DNA of 64,000 nucleotides from Oscillospiraceae bacterium (GTDB lineage: Bacteria > Bacillota > Clostridia > Oscillospirales > Oscillospiraceae): assembly GCA_015067435.1 (NCBI GenBank), contig SVMM01000001.1, forward strand, positions 248,001 through 312,000, read 5' to 3'. The notes under the pieces were generated by a model. It did not search any database. It worked only from the letters and a program-made list of their open reading frames with translations, and was not told the DNA's origin. Position 1 is the stretch's first letter; the number at the start of each line of letters is the position of its first letter. Made by a program: the position numbers and the translations under genes. Shown here in pieces: positions 33,822-41,257 of the stretch.

Positions 33822-35189
33822 TCAGTTTTCCATGTTGACGGTCATGCCGTCCTTCTCGAAAAACGAGACCGCGCGGAAAGAGGCTTCGTCAAAGGTGCAG
33901 TGGAAAAACTCGACCGTGGAGCCGGCGCCGCCGATAAAGTCGCAGAATCTGCCCCACGTGTTGTTCTGGAAGGTGCAGCGGCTGAACCGCACCTGACTGT
34001 CGTTCAGGTCGAGGATGTCGTACTCCCGGCAGTTGCGCACGGTGCAGTCGGTGAAGACGGCGCTGGGCACGCGGTAGAGCGACATGCCGCCGTAGGAGCA
34101 GTCGCGGATGAGGACGTCGCTGGCGTAGAGATACGCGGTGTCCTCGGCGGTGACGCCGTAGGTGCCGCAGCCGTAGAGGTCGAGATTTTGCAGGAACATG
34201 TTGCCGCAGTCCTCCATGTTGACCACGGCGCCGGTGCATTGGCCCTTGTCCGGGGTGTGCCCCATGGTCAGGTCCCGCAGCTTGATGTCGTTGCAGCCGA
34301 TGAAGGACAGGACGTTCGCATAGCGGGGCTCCGCCGTGAGGCACGTGTCCGCCGGGTCGTGCGTGGGGGAGAAGAACGAGACGTGGTTCAGCCCCACGAT
34401 CTGCATTTCAAAGCCGTCGCCCGCAAGATCCACCCGCACATAGGGATTGGCTTCGAGCGCTTCCTCGGCGACGGCGTTCATCACCCACTCGGTCACATCG
34501 TAGGCTCCGGGGGCGAGGCAGATGTTGCGGCAGGGCGCGAGCGCGTCCACCAGCTGCTCCACGGTGGTGACGAAGCGGAAGGACGCGTCGTAGAGATACT
34601 TGACCGCCATGCCTCTGGAACAGGGGACCGACGGGTCGAACGCCTCCGCCGGCACGTCGCCGTACGCCAGCATGCCCTTTGACTCGGCCCACGCGACGGC
34701 GTCCTTTTCATCGCCCTCGCTCCAGCCCTCGGTGACCTCGCCGGGCATCTCCGGCTCGGGGCGGCCCTCGCTGCGCCAGATCATGATGAGGATCTGGCCG
34801 CAGGTGCAGTTCCTCTCCGGCGCAAAGGCGGTCGCGGAGACGCCCTTGACGATGCCCTGCTCCACCGCCCACGCGACAGCCTGCTCGTAGTAGCTGCCGG
34901 CGGGCACGTCGGCAAAGGGGGTCGCCGTTTTGCCCGGCTGCGGGCAGCCGTTCATCCGCCACAGGAACGTGACCGTCTGGGCGCGGGTGCAGATCGCGGT
35001 CGGCGAAAACGTGCTCGCTGACGTGCCGCTGGTGATGGCGCTGAGCACCGCCCAGTTCACCGCGTCGGCGTACCACGCGCGGGCGGGCACGTCGTCAAAG
35101 TGGTCGTAGTCGGCGCGCACCGTAACCGGCGCGAGGCAGGCGACGGCAATGGCCAGCGCCGCCGCAAGGGAAAACACACGCTGTTTCAT
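33822..35189 (-). CDS. Secreted SLH protein with right-handed beta-helix domain
   Basis: The protein has 455 residues. A signal peptide ends near VTVRA, and SLH modules follow at about 28-80 (HFDDVPARAWYADAVNWA), 90-140 (PFADVPAGSYYEQAVAWA) and a degenerate third (EGDEKDAVAWAESKGML). From about residue 195 a parallel beta-helix with pectate-lyase-like rungs begins (LRDLTMGHTPDKGQ, NLDLYGCGTYGVTAED, LIRDCSYGGMSLYR, CTVRNCREYDILDL). It is a wall-anchored polysaccharide-binding or lyase-like protein; catalytic residues are not evident. GAGGAGGAG precedes the ATG. Confidence 0.88.
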   Translation of the reverse strand: MKQRVFSLAAALAIAVACLAPVTVRADYDHFDDVPARAWYADAVNWAVLSAITSGTSASTFSPTAICTRAQTVTFLWRMNGCPQPGKTATPFADVPAGSYYEQAVAWAVEQGIVKGVSATAFAPERNCTCGQILIMIWRSEGRPEPEMPGEVTEGWSEGDEKDAVAWAESKGMLAYGDVPAEAFDPSVPCSRGMAVKYLYDASFRFVTTVEQLVDALAPCRNICLAPGAYDVTEWVMNAVAEEALEANPYVRVDLAGDGFEMQIVGLNHVSFFSPTHDPADTCLTAEPRYANVLSFIGCNDIKLRDLTMGHTPDKGQCTGAVVNMEDCGNMFLQNLDLYGCGTYGVTAEDTAYLYASDVLIRDCSYGGMSLYRVPSAVFTDCTVRNCREYDILDLNDSQVRFSRCTFQNNTWGRFCDFIGGAGSTVEFFHCTFDEASFRAVSFFEKDGMTVNMEN

Positions 35190-35222
35190 CTCAGGCTCCT
35201 CCTCAGTAGTTGTATTACAGCC

Positions 35223-35252
35223 ATTATAGCACAAGTCTATTTTACCATGCAA
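35223..35252 (-). promoter_or_regulatory. Promoter for the SLH/beta-helix-SGNH unit
   Basis: Minus strand: TTGCAT, 18-base spacer, consensus TATAAT with an extended -10 TG. Confidence 0.75.
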
Positions 35253-35259
35253 TATCCTG

Positions 35260-35288
35260 TTGCCGAATCCGCCGCCCTATGGTATGAT
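35260..35288 (+). promoter_or_regulatory. Sigma-A promoter for the nitroreductase genes
   Basis: TTGCCG, 17-base spacer, TATGAT, 44 bases before the ATG at 35333. Confidence 0.65.
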
Positions 35289-35332
35289 TACCAGCATATC
35301 AAAGCGGAACACGCCGGAAAGCGGAGGAAACC

Positions 35333-35878
35333 ATGGACGTATTGGAAGCGATTTTCAGCAGACACAGCTATCGGGGCGCCTACAAACCGACGAAAGTGCC
35401 GCGGGAGGATCTGATCACGATCATGCAGGCGGGACTGGACGCGCCCTCCGCCTGCAACAAGCAGACGACGAGCCTGATCGCGGTGGACGACCCCGCCATA
35501 TTGGCGGAGCTCAGCCGCGTGCGGCAGCCGCCGATCGGGGACACCGCGCCCGCGGCGATCTGCGTGCTGACGCGGCGGATCATCGCCTACCGCAACCGCT
35601 GCTACGCAGTGCAGGACTACTCCGCCGCCATCGAGAACATGCTGCTCGCCATCGTGGCGCTGGGGTATCAGAGCTGCTGGTACGAGGGGCACATCACCGA
35701 CGAGGACCGGATCGGCGACCGGATGGCGCGCATCCTCGGCGTGCCCGAGGACTACGAGCTGGTCTGCTTCCTGCCCATCGGCGTCGCGGAGGAGCCGCCG
35801 GCGGGCCCCAGAAAGAAGACGTTCGAGGAGCGCGCGTGGCTCAACGCCTTTCCGGCGGACGCGGAAAAACCGCTGTGA
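35333..35878 (+). CDS. Nitroreductase-family FMN oxidoreductase
   Basis: The protein has 181 residues. The N-terminal FMN-binding signature is IFSRHSYRGAYKP, with APSACNKQTTSL contacting flavin. A mid-domain Tyr/Gln-rich helix (QDYSAAIENMLLAIVALGYQ) precedes SCWYEG. It probably uses NAD(P)H and FMN to reduce quinones or nitro compounds; the physiological substrate is unknown. GGAGG precedes the ATG by 7 bases. It is followed after 73 bases by a second, different nitroreductase. Confidence 0.92.
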   Translation: MDVLEAIFSRHSYRGAYKPTKVPREDLITIMQAGLDAPSACNKQTTSLIAVDDPAILAELSRVRQPPIGDTAPAAICVLTRRIIAYRNRCYAVQDYSAAIENMLLAIVALGYQSCWYEGHITDEDRIGDRMARILGVPEDYELVCFLPIGVAEEPPAGPRKKTFEERAWLNAFPADAEKPL

Positions 35879-35891
35879 CACGGAGGGAGCC

Positions 35892-35948
35892 ATGGCATCG
35901 ACAAAGGATTATTCGGACTATGTGCCGGAGCCGAAGAAAAGGAGATAA
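35892..35948 (+). CDS. Possible 18-residue micro-protein or leader between two nitroreductases
   Basis: ATG to TAA encodes MASTKDYSDYVPEPKKRR, preceded by GGAGGGAGCC at ideal distance. The last codons contain AAGGAGAT, the ribosome site of the next gene. Translating it would bring ribosomes to that site (coupling). The basic tail and two Tyr are the only features. It may be a real small protein or only a coupling device. Confidence 0.4.
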   Translation: MASTKDYSDYVPEPKKRR

Positions 35949-35951
35949 GCG

Positions 35952-36614
35952 ATGGACATGATGGAAGCGATGCGCGCGCGGCATTCCGTGCGCAGCTACA
36001 CGGGAAAGCCCATCGAGGGCGAGACGCTGGAGGCGCTTGAAAAGCTGATCGACGAATGCAACCGCGAAAGCGGCCTGCACATTCAGCTCGTGCGCAACGA
36101 GCCGATGGCGTTCGACAGCTTCATGGCGCACTACGGCAAATTCTCCGGCGTGAAGAACTACCTCGCGCTCGTCGGCAAAAAGGGCGGCGCGGCGGAGGAG
36201 GCGTGCGGGTATTACGGCGAGAAGCTCGTCCTCGCGGCGCAGGCGCTGGGGCTCAACACCTGCTGGGTGGGGGCGACGTTTAAAAAGATCCCCGACGTCT
36301 TCCGCGTGGACGCGGGCGAAAAGCTCGTGCTCGTGATCGCCGTCGGTTACGGCGCGGCGCAGGGCACGGCGCGCAAATCGAAGTCCGTATCCGACGTCAG
36401 CCGCGCGGAAAACGCGCCGGAGTGGTTCCGAAAGGGCGTGGAGGCGGCGCTTCTCGCGCCGACGGCGATCAACCAGCAGAAGTTTTTCTTCACGCTCCAC
36501 GGCGACAAGGTTTCCGCGCGGGCGGGGCTCGGGCCGTTCAGCCGCGTCGATCTCGGCATCGCGAAGTACCACTTCGAGCTGGGCTCCGGAAAGGACCGGA
36601 GCGTCTGGCTGTAG
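35952..36614 (+). CDS. Nitroreductase-like protein (second copy, divergent)
   Basis: The protein has 220 residues. The N-terminus MMEAMRARHSVRSYTGKPI is a classic nitroreductase FMN motif. The central part is EACGYYGEKLVLAAQALGLN plus TCWVGATF, followed by a C-terminal half resembling the FMN-binding putative TM nitroreductase group (LLAPTAINQQKFFFTLHGDK). It probably reduces a small electrophile. AAGGAG lies 9 bases before the ATG, inside the preceding micro-ORF. It shares the promoter at 35260-35288. Confidence 0.9.
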   Translation: MDMMEAMRARHSVRSYTGKPIEGETLEALEKLIDECNRESGLHIQLVRNEPMAFDSFMAHYGKFSGVKNYLALVGKKGGAAEEACGYYGEKLVLAAQALGLNTCWVGATFKKIPDVFRVDAGEKLVLVIAVGYGAAQGTARKSKSVSDVSRAENAPEWFRKGVEAALLAPTAINQQKFFFTLHGDKVSARAGLGPFSRVDLGIAKYHFELGSGKDRSVWL

Positions 36615-36642
36615 CGCGCGGGCGGGGACGGATGCGAAAACC

Positions 36643-36670
36643 TTGCATTTTTCTCCGCCGCGGGTATAAT
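36643..36670 (+). promoter_or_regulatory. Promoter for proBA
   Basis: TTGCAT, 16-base spacer, consensus TATAAT, 30 bases before the ATG. Confidence 0.8.
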
Positions 36671-36700
36671 AAGCGCATTAGAATTGCAGGAGGAAACGCC

Positions 36701-37474
36701 ATGAGAATCACCGTGAAGGTCGGAACGTCCACGCTGACGCACGCGACGGGGCGCATGGATATCCGCCGTGTGGAAACGCTTTGCCGCATCCTCAGCGATA
36801 TCCGCAACGCCGGACACGAGCTGGTGCTGGTGTCGTCCGGCGCGATCGGCATGGGCGTGGGCAAGCTCAACCTGTCCGAGCGCCCTGCCGACATGCCCAC
36901 CAAGCAGGCGGCCGCCGCCGTCGGCCAGTGCGAGCTGATGTACGTCTACGACAAGCTGTTTTCCGAGTATAACCACACGGTCGCCCAGATCCTGCTGACC
37001 GGCGAGGATCTGCGCGACGACGTGCGGCACGAGAACTTTTCCAACACGCTCCGCCGTCTGCTGGAGCTGGGCGTGGTGCCGGTCATCAACGAGAACGACA
37101 CGGTCTCCACCAGCGAGATCGCCGTCGGCGACAACGACACGCTCGGCGCGCTGGTCGCGGTCAGCGTCAGCGCGGACCTGCTCATCATCCTCAGCGACAT
37201 CGACGGCCTCTACACCGCCGACCCGCGCAAGCACGCGGACGCGACGCTCATCCCGGAGGTGCGCGAGATCACGGCGGAGATGCGCGCGGGCGCGGGCGGC
37301 GGCGGGACCGCCCTCTCCACCGGCGGCATGGCGACGAAGCTGACCGCGGCGGAGCTGTGCATGAACGCGGGGACGGACATGATGATCGTCAACGGCGCGC
37401 GTCCGGAGATCCTTTACGACGTGCTGGACGGCAAGCGCGTCGGAACACGCTTTATCGGGAGGAAAACGACATGA
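36701..37474 (+). CDS. proB: Glutamate 5-kinase lacking the PUA domain
   Basis: The protein has 257 residues. The amino-acid-kinase fold is complete: MRITVKVGTSTLTHATG (phosphate loop), VSSGAIGMGV, VINENDTVST and ILSDIDGLYTADPR. It makes gamma-glutamyl phosphate, the first step of proline synthesis. The usual C-terminal PUA domain of about 100 residues is missing and the frame ends cleanly into proA, so this is the short natural form. AGGAGG precedes the ATG. It overlaps proA by ATGA (37471-37474). Confidence 0.95.
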   Translation: MRITVKVGTSTLTHATGRMDIRRVETLCRILSDIRNAGHELVLVSSGAIGMGVGKLNLSERPADMPTKQAAAAVGQCELMYVYDKLFSEYNHTVAQILLTGEDLRDDVRHENFSNTLRRLLELGVVPVINENDTVSTSEIAVGDNDTLGALVAVSVSADLLIILSDIDGLYTADPRKHADATLIPEVREITAEMRAGAGGGGTALSTGGMATKLTAAELCMNAGTDMMIVNGARPEILYDVLDGKRVGTRFIGRKTT

Positions 37475-38727
37475 GCGCGGTACATGACATTCTGGTTGAG
37501 GCGCGCGCGGCGCAGAAGACGCTGAACGGCGCGCAGGAGCGCAAGAACGCCGCCCTGCTCGCCATCGCGGACGCGCTGGCGCGCGAGCGGGAGAGCATCC
37601 TCGCCGCGAACCGCGACGATCTGGAGGACGCGAAGGAGCGCTACAGCTCCGTGATGCTCGACCGTCTGACGCTGACGGAGCAGCGCATCGCGGACATGGC
37701 GCAGGGCGTGCGCGACGTGGCGGCGCTGCCCGACCCCGAGGGGCGGGTGATCCGCCGCGTGGAGCGCCCGAACGGCCTTGTCATCGAGAAGACCTCCGCG
37801 CCGCTGGGCGTGGTGGTGATTATCTACGAAAGCCGCCCGAACGTCACCTCGGACGCGGCGGCGCTGGCGCTCAAGTCCGGCAACGCGGTGGTGCTGCGCG
37901 GCGGACGCGAGGCGCTGCGCTCCAACGCGGCGATCGTGCGCGCCATCCGCCTCGGCCTTGCCGAGGCGGGGCTTCCGGCGGCGCTGGTGGGCTTCGTGCA
38001 GGACGCGGACCACAGCGGCGCGGAGGAGCTGATGTCCGCCGTGGGGCTCGTCGACCTGCTGATCCCCCGCGGCGGCGCGGGGCTGATCCGCCGCTGCGTG
38101 GAGACGGCGCGCGTGCCGTGCATCCAGACCGGCACCGGCATCTGCCACGTCTACGTGGACGCCTCCGCCGACCCCGACATGGCGCTGGACGTGATCGAAA
38201 ACGCCAAAACGAGCCGCCCCTCGGTCTGCAACGCCGAGGAGGTGCTGCTGGTCCACAGGGACATCGCCGCGTCCTTCCTGCCGCGGCTCAGGGCACGCCT
38301 TGCGGACGACCGCGCGGCGCAGGGCAAGACGCCCGTGGAGCTGCGGCTCGATCCGCGCGCGGCGGCGATCATCCCCGGTACGCCGGCGGGGCCGGAAGAC
38401 TTCGACACGGAGTTTCTCGACTACATCCTCGCCGTCGCGGTGGTGGACGACACGGACGCCGCCATCGCCCACATCGCCCGCCACTCCACGGGACACAGCG
38501 AAGCCATCCTGACGCGCGACGAGGACGCGGCGGCGCGTTTCACCGCGCAGGTGGACTCCGCGGCGGTGTACGTCAACGCCTCGACCCGCTTCACCGACGG
38601 CGGCGAGTTCGGCCTCGGCTGCGAGATGGGCATTTCGACGCAGAAGCTCCACGCCCGCGGGCCGATGGGGCTGGAGGAGCTGAACACCTACAAGTACGTT
38701 GTCCGGGGCAGCGGACAGATCCGCTGA
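37471..38727 (+). CDS. proA: Gamma-glutamyl phosphate reductase
   Basis: The protein has 418 residues, aldehyde-dehydrogenase fold. The nucleotide region is GVVVIIYESRPNVTSDAA with GNAVVLRGGREALRSN, the catalytic Cys is in SRPSVCNAEE (near residue 255), and the C-terminal helix is GPMGLEELNTYKYV. It reduces gamma-glutamyl phosphate to glutamate semialdehyde with NADPH. The ATGA overlap with proB indicates coupled translation. A terminator follows. Confidence 0.97.
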   Translation: MSAVHDILVEARAAQKTLNGAQERKNAALLAIADALARERESILAANRDDLEDAKERYSSVMLDRLTLTEQRIADMAQGVRDVAALPDPEGRVIRRVERPNGLVIEKTSAPLGVVVIIYESRPNVTSDAAALALKSGNAVVLRGGREALRSNAAIVRAIRLGLAEAGLPAALVGFVQDADHSGAEELMSAVGLVDLLIPRGGAGLIRRCVETARVPCIQTGTGICHVYVDASADPDMALDVIENAKTSRPSVCNAEEVLLVHRDIAASFLPRLRARLADDRAAQGKTPVELRLDPRAAAIIPGTPAGPEDFDTEFLDYILAVAVVDDTDAAIAHIARHSTGHSEAILTRDEDAAARFTAQVDSAAVYVNASTRFTDGGEFGLGCEMGISTQKLHARGPMGLEELNTYKYVVRGSGQIR

Positions 38728-38760
38728 GGCGGACGCGACGCACGATATATCGGAATATCA

Positions 38761-38790
38761 CAGGGGCTGCGTTTTTCGCAGCCCCTGTTT
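38761..38790 (+). terminator. Terminator of proBA
   Basis: An 11-bp perfect stem (CAGGGGCTGCG and complement) with a TTTTT loop, then TTTG. Confidence 0.85.
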
Positions 38791-38802
38791 GTTGAAAAGC
38801 AG

Positions 38803-38830
38803 GCTCAGGGACCCGAAAGGGCTCCTGAGC
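38803..38830 (-). terminator. Terminator of the HD hydrolase gene
   Basis: GCTCAGG/CCTGAGC with an inner CCC-GAAA-GGG stem. On the minus strand it leads to CTGCTTTT. Confidence 0.65.
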
Positions 38831-38836
38831 TCATTG

Positions 38837-39268
38837 TTATGCTTCCTCCAGCAGCGCGATCGCCGCTTTGTATTTGGCAAGGCGCTCCTTTGCCCTGTCG
38901 TCCATGACGGCGAGGCGGCTCGTGTCGCTGTTGTGGCGAAGATCGGCGAGCTTGACTGCGCGGGCGACGGGGTTTTCTTTGATCCGCGCGACATATTCGA
39001 GGTACGGGACGCCCTTTTGGTGCGTCAGGAGCGCGAGCGCGTCGAGCACCTGCGGACTGAAGCCCATCTTCGCGAGGTCCTCCGGCGTATAGGGCGTGTC
39101 CTCGACGACGTCATGCAGCAGCGCGACGACCGTGGTCGTCTCGTCGGACATCTGCTCCGCGACGTGGATGGGGTGGAACACGTAGGGTATCCCGCTTTTG
39201 TCCGTCTGCCCGTGGTGCGCCTTGTAGCACAGGCGCATGGCCTTCTCCGTCTCCGGCGTGTAGATCAT
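38837..39268 (-). CDS. Small HD-domain (p)ppGpp hydrolase-like protein
   Basis: The protein has 143 residues and consists only of the HD hydrolase part of RelA/SpoT. Signatures are AHHGQTDKSGIPYVFHPIHV, ALLHDVVEDT (metal His-Asp and catalytic Glu-Asp) and VKLADLRHN. It has no synthetase or TGS/ACT domain. By family it should hydrolyse (p)ppGpp using Mn, like small alarmone hydrolases (Mesh1 type), but other nucleotide substrates are possible. The ATG follows GGAGGGTG by 6 bases. A much longer N-terminal opening crosses its own promoter and was rejected. Confidence 0.87.
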   Translation of the reverse strand: MIYTPETEKAMRLCYKAHHGQTDKSGIPYVFHPIHVAEQMSDETTTVVALLHDVVEDTPYTPEDLAKMGFSPQVLDALALLTHQKGVPYLEYVARIKENPVARAVKLADLRHNSDTSRLAVMDDRAKERLAKYKAAIALLEEA

Positions 39269-39299
39269 CGCAGCACCCTCCCCGCTTTTGTTTTCCGAC

Positions 39300-39328
39300 A
39301 TTATAGCGCATCTCGTCCGGCGCTGCAA
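39300..39328 (-). promoter_or_regulatory. Sigma-A promoter for the HD hydrolase gene
   Basis: Minus strand: TTGCAG, 17-base spacer, consensus TATAAT, 32 bases before the ATG. Confidence 0.75.
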
Positions 39329-39346
39329 GACGTAGGGCGGAAACGC

Positions 39347-39375
39347 TTGAATCGCGCCCGACACTGTGGTAAAAT
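39347..39375 (+). promoter_or_regulatory. Promoter for eutVW
   Basis: TTGAAT, 17-base spacer, TAAAAT with an extended -10 TG. The transcript has a leader of about 90 bases before eutV. Confidence 0.7.
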
Positions 39376-39376
39376 A

Positions 39377-39463
39377 GCCGCAAAGCGGCAACCGCGAAAC
39401 ATGGCCGTATACCATGTCCTGCGGACATGGTAAAACAGCCGCGGCGAAAAACCTCCGCGGAGG
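39377..39463 (+). promoter_or_regulatory. Structured eutV leader with repeated motif
   Basis: The leader contains GCCGC-AAA-GCGGC (39377-39389), a perfect 9-bp hairpin ACCATGTCC-TGC-GGACATGGT (39411-39431), and a palindrome CCTCCGCGGAGG (39452-39463) that covers the eutV ribosome site. TGGTAAAAYAGCCGC occurs at 39367-39381 and 39428-39442. The function is not known. Confidence 0.5.
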
Positions 39464-39474
39464 GGTGAGAGACA

Positions 39475-40077
39475 ATGCTCAGGATTTTGGTCGCCGACGA
39501 CGAGCCCATCGTGCGGATGGATCTGTGCTCCATGCTGGAGGAACTGGGATATGAGATCGCCGGCGAGGCGGGCGACGGCTTCGACGCGCTGGAGGTCTGC
39601 CGCGCCTGCCGCCCCGACGTGGTGCTGATGGACGTGTGGATGCCCGTGTTCGACGGGCTGACCGCCGCCGAGCGCATTTTGCGGGAGGACGTCTGCCGCT
39701 GCGTGGTGCTGCTGACGGCGTTCAACGACGCGGAGCTCATCGAGCGCGCGACGCGCATCGGCGTTGCGGGCTACCTCGTCAAGCCCGTGGCGCAGCAGCA
39801 TCTTCGCCCGGCGATCGAGGTCGCGCTCGCGCAGAGCCGCCGCCTCGGCGAGAGCCGGGAGGAGACCGAGGAGGCGCGGCGCAAGCTGGAGGAGACCAAG
39901 CTGATCGCGCGCGCCCAGACGATCCTCGCCGAGCAGGAGATGATCTCCGAGAGCGAGGCGTATCAGGTGCTGCGCCGCCTCTCCATGCACAAGCGCAAGT
40001 CGATGGCGGTGCTCGCGAAGGCGCTGATCGAGCAGTATCATGCGTCGGGCGGCAAGGGAAGGTCGGGGATTCCGTGA
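39475..40077 (+). CDS. eutV: ANTAR-domain response regulator, transcription antiterminator
   Basis: The protein has 200 residues. The receiver domain (1-120) has acidic pocket DDE, phospho-acceptor Asp in PDVVLMDVWMP (near 54) and Lys in YLVKPV. A coiled linker leads to the ANTAR RNA-binding domain (about 135-195: LIARAQTILAEQEMISESEA, then LRRLSMHKRKSMAVLAKALI). Phosphorylated EutV dimers bind paired hairpins in mRNA leaders and stop terminator folding. The next leader downstream (41157-41234) is its obvious target. The ATG follows GGAGGGGTGA. It overlaps eutW by GTGA. Confidence 0.96.
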   Translation: MLRILVADDEPIVRMDLCSMLEELGYEIAGEAGDGFDALEVCRACRPDVVLMDVWMPVFDGLTAAERILREDVCRCVVLLTAFNDAELIERATRIGVAGYLVKPVAQQHLRPAIEVALAQSRRLGESREETEEARRKLEETKLIARAQTILAEQEMISESEAYQVLRRLSMHKRKSMAVLAKALIEQYHASGGKGRSGIP

Positions 40078-41156
40078 GTGAGTTGAAACGGCGCTGCGCG
40101 CAGCTTTCGCTGTCAGACGCGGACATCGCGCGCATCGAGCAGGTGGAGGCGCAGCTTCCGCTGATCGCCGAGGTCACGAACGCCGACGCGTTTATCGACG
40201 TGGCGGTGGACGACGAGCGGGCGATGGTCGTGGCGCAGGCGCGCCCGTCGCGCGGGACGAGCGTCTACGCGGGCAACATCCTCGGCGCGTACGCCTATCG
40301 GGAGGACGAGCCCGCCGTGTTCCACGCGCTGCGCGCGGGGGTGCCGGTGTGCGACCTCAAGGCGCGCACGCAGGAGGGGCGCACCGTGCGCCAGAACGTC
40401 GCGCCCATCCTCGGGGACGACGGCGAGACGATCGCCGTGCTGATCCGCGAAAAGGACGTCAGCGACGATTTGCAGCAGCAGCGCAAGTATGAGGAGCTTG
40501 CCCGCAGCTACGAGCGGCGGCACGACCCCATCGAGCTTTCGGAGGGCGCGGGCGTCAACGAGCTGCGCGAGATGCACCACCGCGTGAAGAACGACCTTCA
40601 GCTCGTGGCGAGCATCCTGCGCATGGAGGCGCGGAGCGCGTCGCAGCCGGAGGCGCAAAAAATTCTGGACGAAAATGTCGGGAGGGTCTTGTCAATCGCC
40701 GCGATCCATGATATGCTTTCCTATCATCCGGGCGCGGAGAACACGGCGGGCATCGGCAGTCTGGCGCTGCTCGGCAGGCTGTGCGAGCAGCTTTCCGCGC
40801 TGGTTCCGCCCGGACAGGATGTCGTTATCCGCGCGGAGGGGGACGATATCCCGCTGGACGAGGAGACGGCCACGCCGGTCGCCGTCGTGGTGACGGAGCT
40901 GGTGACGAACGCCATCCTCCACGCATTTCCGCAGCGCCGCGGCGGCACGGTCACGGTTTCCGTGCTGCGCGGAACGATGTTCCACACCGTCTCGGTGCGG
41001 GACGACGGCGCGGGCTTCCTGCCCGCGGAGGAGCCGGAGGGGCTGGGGCTGAGCATTGTGCGCGCAACGGTGCGCGACAAGCTCGGCGGACTGCTCCGCA
41101 TCAGCTCCGACAGCCGGGGGACAAAAGCGTCCTTCGACTTCAAGACAGGTGAATAG
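40074..41156 (+). CDS. eutW: Ethanolamine-sensing histidine kinase
   Basis: The protein has 360 residues. An N-terminal sensor of the H_kinase_N/PAS-like type is followed by the HisKA_2 phospho-acceptor helix LREMHHRVKNDLQLVASIL (near 170) and a HATPase domain with VVTELVTNAILHAF (N box), DDGAGFLP and GLGLSIV. It has no membrane segment, so it senses a cytosolic signal (ethanolamine in E. faecalis EutW, by family). It phosphorylates EutV. The start is GTG, overlapping the eutV stop. The stop is immediately followed by the first antitermination hairpin. Confidence 0.93.
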   Translation: MSELKRRCAQLSLSDADIARIEQVEAQLPLIAEVTNADAFIDVAVDDERAMVVAQARPSRGTSVYAGNILGAYAYREDEPAVFHALRAGVPVCDLKARTQEGRTVRQNVAPILGDDGETIAVLIREKDVSDDLQQQRKYEELARSYERRHDPIELSEGAGVNELREMHHRVKNDLQLVASILRMEARSASQPEAQKILDENVGRVLSIAAIHDMLSYHPGAENTAGIGSLALLGRLCEQLSALVPPGQDVVIRAEGDDIPLDEETATPVAVVVTELVTNAILHAFPQRRGGTVTVSVLRGTMFHTVSVRDDGAGFLPAEEPEGLGLSIVRATVRDKLGGLLRISSDSRGTKASFDFKTGE

Positions 41157-41234
41157 CCCGCACAGCATCGTGCGGGGGACTGACAACAGAGTCAGGGCGA
41201 CGGAAACGCCGCCTCGGCTCTGTTTGTGCTTTTT
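41157..41234 (+). promoter_or_regulatory. ANTAR-type dual-hairpin antitermination leader upstream of eutA
   Basis: P1: CCCGCAC, loop AGCATC, GTGCGGG (41157-41176). P2: CTGAC, loop AACAGA, GTCAG (41180-41195). Both are stems closed by six-base loops that start with A, 3 bases apart, as in EutV targets. Loop position 4 is A in both rather than the consensus G. A terminator (41185-41234) uses the P2 loop and 3' arm as its own 5' arm. P2 and the terminator therefore exclude each other. Confidence 0.82.
41185..41234 (+). terminator. Conditional (attenuator) terminator before eutA
   Basis: AACAGAGTC (41185-41193) pairs with GGCTCTGTT (41216-41224). The inner stem continues to a GAAA tetraloop at 41203-41206. 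TTTGTGCTTTTT-type U-rich RNA follows. Read-through is needed for the whole eut operon. Confidence 0.85.
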
Positions 41235-41257
41235 CGGGACAGTTCGGGAGGAAAGCC

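Noticed and set aside
39269..39475. Long N-terminal extension of the HD hydrolase
   Set aside because: It would run across its own promoter and the eutV promoter; the ATG at 39268 has a strong ribosome site and matches the family start.
41157..41257. Cobalamin riboswitch in front of the eut operon
   Set aside because: The gap is only about 100 bases and is fully used by two hairpins and a terminator. There is no B12-box-like sequence, and a B12 aptamer needs more length.
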